Source of the DNA: Sulfitobacter faviae
GTDB taxonomy: Bacteria; Pseudomonadota; Alphaproteobacteria; Rhodobacterales; Rhodobacteraceae
Length of the DNA stretch: 64,000 bases
Direction: 5' to 3'
Assembly: GCF_029870955.1 (NCBI RefSeq)
Contig: NZ_PGFQ01000001.1
Span: 2,480,001-2,544,000 of the forward strand
The translations under genes were made by a program, and so were the position numbers. Numbering within the stretch: the stretch's first letter is position 1; every line of letters begins with the position of its first letter. Of this stretch, positions 59,293 to 64,000 are shown in pieces. The notes below the pieces were generated by a model. That model ran no database searches and had not been told where the DNA came from. It worked only from the letters and a program-made list of their open reading frames with translations.

Positions 59293-59610
59293 ATGTCCGC
59301 CCCCGACACCGATACCGAAACGCAGAAGAAACGTCATCGTCCCGCTTTGATCGGTATCAAAACCGCAATCATCGCAGGGGCACTCTTGATGATTGCCGGC
59401 ATCGTCTACGCGGTGTTGCAGGCCACCGACCCCTCGCCGGAAGGTGAGGCCCAGCCCGTGGATGGCCCGGCGGACGCCGAGCCTGTGATCGCCACCCGGA
59501 GCCAGTGGCCGACTAGCGCCGCTATCGCCTGCCTGCCCGCGCTTGCGCCGCTTTGCCTTTCTGCTAGACCTTTCACAAAGGTATCCAGCGCGGGAGAGGG
59601 CGGAGAATGA
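59293..59610 (+). CDS. Small single-helix membrane protein
   Basis: The protein has a polar N-terminus ([17 protein letters not shown]), one membrane helix at about 22-45 ([17 protein letters not shown]) and an acidic Pro/Ala-rich tail. As given it has 105 residues and ends in an unusual Cys/Ser-rich stretch overlapping glcB. Adding one C to the C3 run 59495-59497 would instead end it at 59516 (ATPEPVAD), which fits the tail better. No family recognised. Confidence 0.5.
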   Translation: MSAPDTDTETQKKRHRPALIGIKTAIIAGALLMIAGIVYAVLQATDPSPEGEAQPVDGPADAEPVIATRSQWPTSAAIACLPALAPLCLSARPFTKVSSAGEGGE

Positions 59611-61769
59611 CGGGTAGAATTGACAAGAACGGTTTGCAGGTAGAGCCCGCACTGGTCGACTTCATCGAAGGATCGGCGCTGCCGCGCACCGGTGTAGACG
59701 CGGATGTCTTTTGGGCGGGGCTGTCGGACCTTGTGCATGACCTCGGGCCGAAGAACCGTGCGCTTCTTGAAAAACGGGCCGAAATTCAGGCCAAGATTGA
59801 CGACTGGCACCGCGCGCGCGCAGGCCAGCCCCATGACGCGGAAAGCTACACCGCCTTTCTGCGCGAGATTGGCTATCTTCTGCCCGAAGGGCCGGCGTTC
59901 CAGATTGAGACGCAAAACGTAGACCCCGAAATCGCGCAGGTGCCCGGGCCGCAGCTTGTAGTCCCGATCACCAACGCACGCTTCGCGCTCAACGCCGCCA
60001 ATGCGCGCTGGGGCAGCCTTTACGACGCATTCTATGGCACCGATGCGCTGGGCGATCTGCCGGTGGGCAAGGGCTATGACGCGGAGCGCGGCGCACGGGT
60101 GGTGACACGGGCAAAAGCCTTTTTGGACGAGGCCGTGCCGCTTTCGGCGGGCAGCCATGCGGATTTGGCCGGGTATCGCGTTGTGGATGGGCACCTTGAA
60201 GCTGTGATGGCGCAGGATGCCGCGCCCTGCGGCTTGGCCGATCCGGCGCAGTTCGCGGGCTACCAAGGCGCGGCGGAGGCGCCCGATGCGGTGCTTCTGC
60301 GCAACAACGGGCTGCATATCGAGATCAAGATCGACCCCGAGCATGCCATTGGCAAGGACGACCCCGCCAGCGTTGCGGATGTGATCATCGAATCCGCCCT
60401 CTCGACCATCATGGATTGCGAAGACAGCGTCGCGGCGGTGGATGCCGAAGACAAGGTGCTGGCCTATGGCAACTGGCTGGGGCTGATGAAAGGGGACCTT
60501 GCCGAGACCTTTGAAAAAGGCGGCCAGACCGTCACCCGCCGCATGGCCGAGGACCGTCGCTATACCGCGCCCGATGGGGAGGGGGAGGTCACGCTGAAGG
60601 GCCGTTCGCTGATGCTGGTGCGCAATGTTGGCCATCTGATGACCAACCCCGCCGTGCTCGACCGCGAGGGGCGCGAGATTGGCGAAGGGCTGATGGACGC
60701 CATGGTGACCACGCTGATTGCCATTCATGACCTCAAACGCGCGGGCGGCAACTCGGTCACCGGCAGCGTCTATGTGGTGAAGCCCAAGATGCACGGGCCC
60801 GAGGAAGTGGCCTTTGCCGATGAGATTTTCACCCATGTGGAAAAGACACTCGGCCTGCCACAATATACCGTGAAGCTCGGCATCATGGACGAAGAGCGCC
60901 GCACCAGCGCCAACCTCATGGAATGTATCCGCGCCGCGAAACACCGCGTGGCCTTTATCAATACCGGTTTCCTCGACCGCACGGGGGACGAAATCCATAC
61001 CAGTATGGAAGCCGGTCCGATGGTGCCCAAGGGCGAGATGAAGAACAGCGCTTGGATCGCTGCCTATGAGGATCGCAACGTCGATATCGGTCTCGCCTGC
61101 GGCTTGCAGGGCCGGGCGCAGATCGGCAAGGGCATGTGGGCCATGCCCGACCGTATGGCCGAGATGCTGGAGGCCAAGATCGGCCATCCCCAATCCGGGG
61201 CCAATTGCGCCTGGGTGCCATCGCCCACCGCGGCCACCCTGCACGCCACACATTACCACAAGGTTAACGTCTTGGCGCGGCAGGAGGAGATCAAAGAGGG
61301 CGGCGCACGCGCCACGCTTGACGCGCTGCTGACCATCCCGGTGATGGAAGGCCGCAACCTCAGCAGCGAGGAAATCACCCGCGAGATCGAGAATAACGCG
61401 CAGGGCATTCTGGGCTATGTCGTCCGCTGGATCGATCAGGGCGTCGGCTGTTCCAAAGTGCCGGACATCAACGATGTGGGCCTGATGGAAGACCGCGCGA
61501 CCTGCCGCATCTCGGCCCAAGCGCTGGCGAATTGGCTGCATCACGGCGTCATTAGCCGCGAGGAAGTCGAGGCCGCGCTTAAAAAGATGGCAGCCGTGGT
61601 GGACCGTCAAAACGCCGAGGATCCCAGCTATGGCCCCATGGCCCCGGGCTTTGACGGGGTGGCCTTTCAGGCGGCCTGCGATCTGGTGCTGAAGGGGCGC
61701 GAACAGCCCTCGGGCTATACCGAACCAGTGCTGCACGCGCGCCGGTTGGAGCTGAAGGCGCAGAGCTGA
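59607..61769 (+). CDS. glcB: Malate synthase G
   Basis: The 720-residue single-chain enzyme condenses glyoxylate with acetyl-CoA to malate in the glyoxylate cycle. [45 protein letters not shown] and [15 protein letters not shown] are malate synthase G motifs. Isocitrate lyase is not in the window. The start ATG overlaps the end of the small upstream gene. Confidence 0.96.
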   Translation: MTGRIDKNGLQVEPALVDFIEGSALPRTGVDADVFWAGLSDLVHDLGPKNRALLEKRAEIQAKIDDWHRARAGQPHDAESYTAFLREIGYLLPEGPAFQIETQNVDPEIAQVPGPQLVVPITNARFALNAANARWGSLYDAFYGTDALGDLPVGKGYDAERGARVVTRAKAFLDEAVPLSAGSHADLAGYRVVDGHLEAVMAQDAAPCGLADPAQFAGYQGAAEAPDAVLLRNNGLHIEIKIDPEHAIGKDDPASVADVIIESALSTIMDCEDSVAAVDAEDKVLAYGNWLGLMKGDLAETFEKGGQTVTRRMAEDRRYTAPDGEGEVTLKGRSLMLVRNVGHLMTNPAVLDREGREIGEGLMDAMVTTLIAIHDLKRAGGNSVTGSVYVVKPKMHGPEEVAFADEIFTHVEKTLGLPQYTVKLGIMDEERRTSANLMECIRAAKHRVAFINTGFLDRTGDEIHTSMEAGPMVPKGEMKNSAWIAAYEDRNVDIGLACGLQGRAQIGKGMWAMPDRMAEMLEAKIGHPQSGANCAWVPSPTAATLHATHYHKVNVLARQEEIKEGGARATLDALLTIPVMEGRNLSSEEITREIENNAQGILGYVVRWIDQGVGCSKVPDINDVGLMEDRATCRISAQALANWLHHGVISREEVEAALKKMAAVVDRQNAEDPSYGPMAPGFDGVAFQAACDLVLKGREQPSGYTEPVLHARRLELKAQS

Positions 61770-61827
61770 GGTTGAGACCGCGGCGCGAAGCGCCTATGTT
61801 CGGGCCATGGTGAATAAGAGGTAACTC

Positions 61828-62610
61828 ATGGCCCGACCTGTCGTTGGTATCATTGGCAATTCCTACCTGCTGAACGATCAATACCCCGTCCACGCAGGCG
61901 GGCAGATGAACACCGAAGCGATTGCCGAGGTTTCGGGCTGTCTACCGCTTATCGTGCCGAGCGATCCGCGCTTTGTCTCGGTCGAGGAATTGCTGGAGGT
62001 CTGCGACGGTTTCCTGCTGACCGGCGGGCGCCCCAATGTGCATCCCGAAGAATATGGTGAGCCTGAGACGGAGGCCCATGGTGCCTTCGACCGCGCGCGC
62101 GACGCGGTGGCGCTGGCGCTTGTGCGGGCCTGTGTGGCGCGGGGCCAACCCTTCCTCGGCCTTTGCCGCGGGTTTCAGGAAGTGAACGTCGCCATGGGTG
62201 GGTCGCTCTATCCTGAGATTCGCGATCTGCCGGGGCGGATGAACCACCGCATGCCCCCCGATGGCACCATTGAAGAGAAATTCGAACTGCGCCATGACGT
62301 GAGCTTTACCGAAGGCGGCGTGTTCCACCGTGTGATGGGCGCGTCCAAAGTGCTGACCAACACGCTACACGGGCAGGGGATCAAGGAACCCGGCCCGCGC
62401 GTGGTGATCGACGGCTACGCGGATGATGGCACGCCCGAGGCGATCTATATCAAAGACGCGCCGGGCTTTACCCTCGCGGTGCAGTGGCATCCCGAGTGGA
62501 ACGCAGCCAATGACCCCGTTTCGCGCCCGCTGTTCGAACATTTCGGCGCAGCCGTGCGGGCTTGGGCGGCGGATGGGTCGGCCATGCCGGTGATGACCGC
62601 CGCACAGTAG
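61828..62610 (+). CDS. Class I glutamine-amidotransferase-like hydrolase (PuuD-type)
   Basis: The 260-residue protein has the gamma-glutamyl-hydrolase fold: FLLTGGRPNVHPEEYGE, the nucleophile Cys113 in FLGLCRGFQE, and QWHPEW with the His. It ends in an Ala-rich tail. PuuD-type enzymes hydrolyse gamma-glutamyl-GABA in putrescine breakdown. The true substrate is not fixed by the motif. It lies 58 bases after glcB. Confidence 0.82.
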   Translation: MARPVVGIIGNSYLLNDQYPVHAGGQMNTEAIAEVSGCLPLIVPSDPRFVSVEELLEVCDGFLLTGGRPNVHPEEYGEPETEAHGAFDRARDAVALALVRACVARGQPFLGLCRGFQEVNVAMGGSLYPEIRDLPGRMNHRMPPDGTIEEKFELRHDVSFTEGGVFHRVMGASKVLTNTLHGQGIKEPGPRVVIDGYADDGTPEAIYIKDAPGFTLAVQWHPEWNAANDPVSRPLFEHFGAAVRAWAADGSAMPVMTAAQ

Positions 62611-62757
62611 GGCGGGGCGCAGGGCGCGCGCGTTGCACTCTCTATGACCGCGCGCCGCGCTTCTCGGGGCGCGGCAGCCTGCATCGCGATGAAGTCGTTC
62701 TGTCAATCCCCCGCGACCCCGATCGCGCCGTCAACTGATGCATAGCCTCGACGCCTT

Positions 62758-63345
62758 TCAACTGTGCAGCCCGCTCAATGGCGTAACAGGTGAGGCCGCG
62801 TGGTTCAGCGGCGTCACATCATCATCCAAGACCGCGTCCTCCTCTAGCGGCCCCGCCTCCGCGCCCTGAAGCGCTGCCTGACCTGAGCACGCGCGGCGAT
62901 AGGAACTGTAAGGCCAAGCCTCAGGACGGTCACAATAGCCTGCATGCACGGGGCTGAGGTGCACCAAGCTGCAATGCCGTTCGAAATCCGCGGGGTCGCG
63001 GATCCGATGTTCCCAAAATCGACGCTGCCAAATCCCTTTCTCGCCCCGTTTGATCTGCCGCAGACTGCGATGTGGGGCCGGAGGGAGATGGCGGGAAAAC
63101 CGCCCCTTCCACATGCCGATCCGATTGCCGTAATCGGTATCGTCGGGCGGCAGGGTCCAGACCGTATGGAGCACATCCGGCAAGATGGCGATGGCATCGA
63201 TCCGGAAGGGTTTGCGGGCCAAAGTCTCACGCATCGCTTGGCGCAGGGCCGTGATATGCCGCAGCAGCGCATCATCATCGCGCCGCGCAAGCCGCAGGGT
63301 AAAGAAATAGCTGTTCGGGCCATGGGATGAAGGGCTGTCTCTCAT
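62758..63345 (-). CDS. REP-associated tyrosine transposase homologue with lost catalytic residues
   Basis: The 195-residue frame aligns by eye with IS200-like Y1/RAYT proteins: AIAILPDVLHTVWTLPPDD, WKGRFSRHLP, GIWQRRFWEHRIRDPADF and PEAWPYSSYRR. The usual HUH pair HLH is V58-L-H60, so the first metal His is missing. The catalytic Tyr position (usually Y-I-H-x-N-P-V) reads L127-V-H-L-S-P-V. An acidic C-terminal extension follows. It is intact as an ORF but probably not a working transposase. Confidence 0.72.
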   Translation of the reverse strand: MRDSPSSHGPNSYFFTLRLARRDDDALLRHITALRQAMRETLARKPFRIDAIAILPDVLHTVWTLPPDDTDYGNRIGMWKGRFSRHLPPAPHRSLRQIKRGEKGIWQRRFWEHRIRDPADFERHCSLVHLSPVHAGYCDRPEAWPYSSYRRACSGQAALQGAEAGPLEEDAVLDDDVTPLNHAASPVTPLSGLHS

Positions 63346-63389
63346 GGCCCTGAGCTTGGCGCAGCTTGGTTAAAGCAAGCTTAACGCCG

Positions 63390-64000
63390 CTACATTTGCC
63401 CGCCGGCGATCTCGATCGACTGGCCGTTGATGCTTTCGGAGCCTTCGCCAACCAGCCAGGCCGCCGCGGCGGCCACTTCCGAGGGCGCAATCAGGCGTTT
63501 GTGGCGGTTGGCGTTGACCATGACATCGCGGGCCTTTTCCTCGGACAGCCCGGCGCGTTTGGAGATCGCCTGCGTGTTGCGCGCGATGATCTCGGTATCG
63601 ACGTAACCGGGACAGAGCGCGTTGAAGGTAAAGGGCTGGCCCATGTAATCTTCGCTGAGCGAGCGGATCAGCCCGATCATCCCGTGTTTCGAGGCCGAGT
63701 AGCAGGCCGCCCCCGGCAGGCCGCGCAGCCCGGCCATGGAGGACACGGCGATGACCCGGCCCCAATCGGTCTGGCGCATGGATTTCAGGCTCTCCCGGAT
63801 GGTGAGAAAGGCTCCGTCGAGATTGGTCGCCATCATGTCGCGCCAAAAATCGAGGTCGGTTTTATGCAGTGACCGGCCTTCGGCCACGCCCGCATTGGCC
63901 ACGCAGATTTGCACCGGGCCATTGGCCTCGACCGCGCGGGCGATGGTCTCGGTGACCTGCGCCTCGTCACGCACGTCCATTGCCATGCCGCTGATGCCAT
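63390..64000 (-). CDS. Short-chain dehydrogenase/reductase, 5'-truncated by window edge
   Basis: The frame is open to the window end, so the N-terminus with the GxxxGxG cofactor loop is missing. Seen are NAG (VQICVANAGVAEG), NLDGAF, the catalytic SSMAG...YSASKHG and CPGYVDTEII, ending GQSIEIAGGQM. It is a classical SDR, close in type to 3-hydroxybutyrate or 3-oxoacyl reductases; the substrate is unknown. The internal ATG at 63986 is not the true start. Confidence 0.88.
   Translation of the reverse strand, partial: GISGMAMDVRDEAQVTETIARAVEANGPVQICVANAGVAEGRSLHKTDLDFWRDMMATNLDGAFLTIRESLKSMRQTDWGRVIAVSSMAGLRGLPGAACYSASKHGMIGLIRSLSEDYMGQPFTFNALCPGYVDTEIIARNTQAISKRAGLSEEKARDVMVNANRHKRLIAPSEVAAAAAWLVGEGSESINGQSIEIAGGQM

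Noticed and set aside
59406..61736. 776-codon minus-strand frame over glcB
   Set aside because: Antisense to malate synthase with all motifs; no independent support.

Overview
The window looks like chromosomal DNA of an alphaproteobacterium of the Rhodobacteraceae, probably the Roseobacter group (Sulfitobacter-like). The evidence is high GC content, the alphaproteobacterial order of the division/cell-wall (dcw) cluster, a J-domain protein-cobS-cobT block beside divergent bolA, small membrane genes between murC and murB, and DUF1127-linked hairpin RNAs carrying CCUCCUCCC loops, as in the CcsR ('cuckoo') RNAs of Rhodobacter sphaeroides. I saw no rRNA, tRNA, CRISPR array, prophage or complete insertion sequence.

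Layout. 1-10.4 kb: a family 2 glycosyltransferase with an MshEN-like (possible c-di-GMP sensing) N-terminus, carA, a YqeY-like protein, DUF2244 and VOC proteins, pyruvate carboxylase, an lldD-type enzyme and a PAS protein. 10.6-16 kb: uvrD; a DUF1127 gene flanked on both sides by minus-strand hairpin arrays; mrp/apbC; a membrane protein. 16-43.3 kb: the dcw cluster mraZ-rsmH-ftsL-ftsI-murE-murF-mraY-murD-ftsW-murG-murC-(three small membrane genes)-murB-ddl-ftsQ-ftsA-ftsZ, then lpxC, bamD and recN. Together these make the peptidoglycan precursor, assemble the divisome and start lipid A and outer-membrane assembly. The cluster is interrupted by oppositely oriented glsA and a YhiN/BaiN flavoprotein, and by a co-oriented peroxiredoxin gene. 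Upstream of mraZ are TGGGN (MraZ-type) boxes, a consensus DnaA box and a long leader with a strong hairpin resembling the UpsM leader RNA. 43.3-64 kb: a ClC channel, DUF427, aminopeptidase P, cobT, cobS, J-domain protein, bolA, DUF4177 protein, thioesterase, gatB, a helical hypothetical protein, a lysozyme-like protein, pepN, malate synthase G, a glutamine-amidotransferase-like hydrolase, a degenerate REP-type transposase and a truncated SDR.

Thirteen reading-frame breaks in ten genes, including essential rsmH and ftsI and also gatB, can each be repaired by adding one base to a short G or C run. The direction is always a missing base. I read most of these as homopolymer under-calling in the sequence, not as biological pseudogenes, and I give full repaired spans for these genes.

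The most interesting non-coding content is the pair of anti-Shine-Dalgarno hairpin arrays at 13090-13877 and the multi-box control region ahead of mraZ at 16034-16655.
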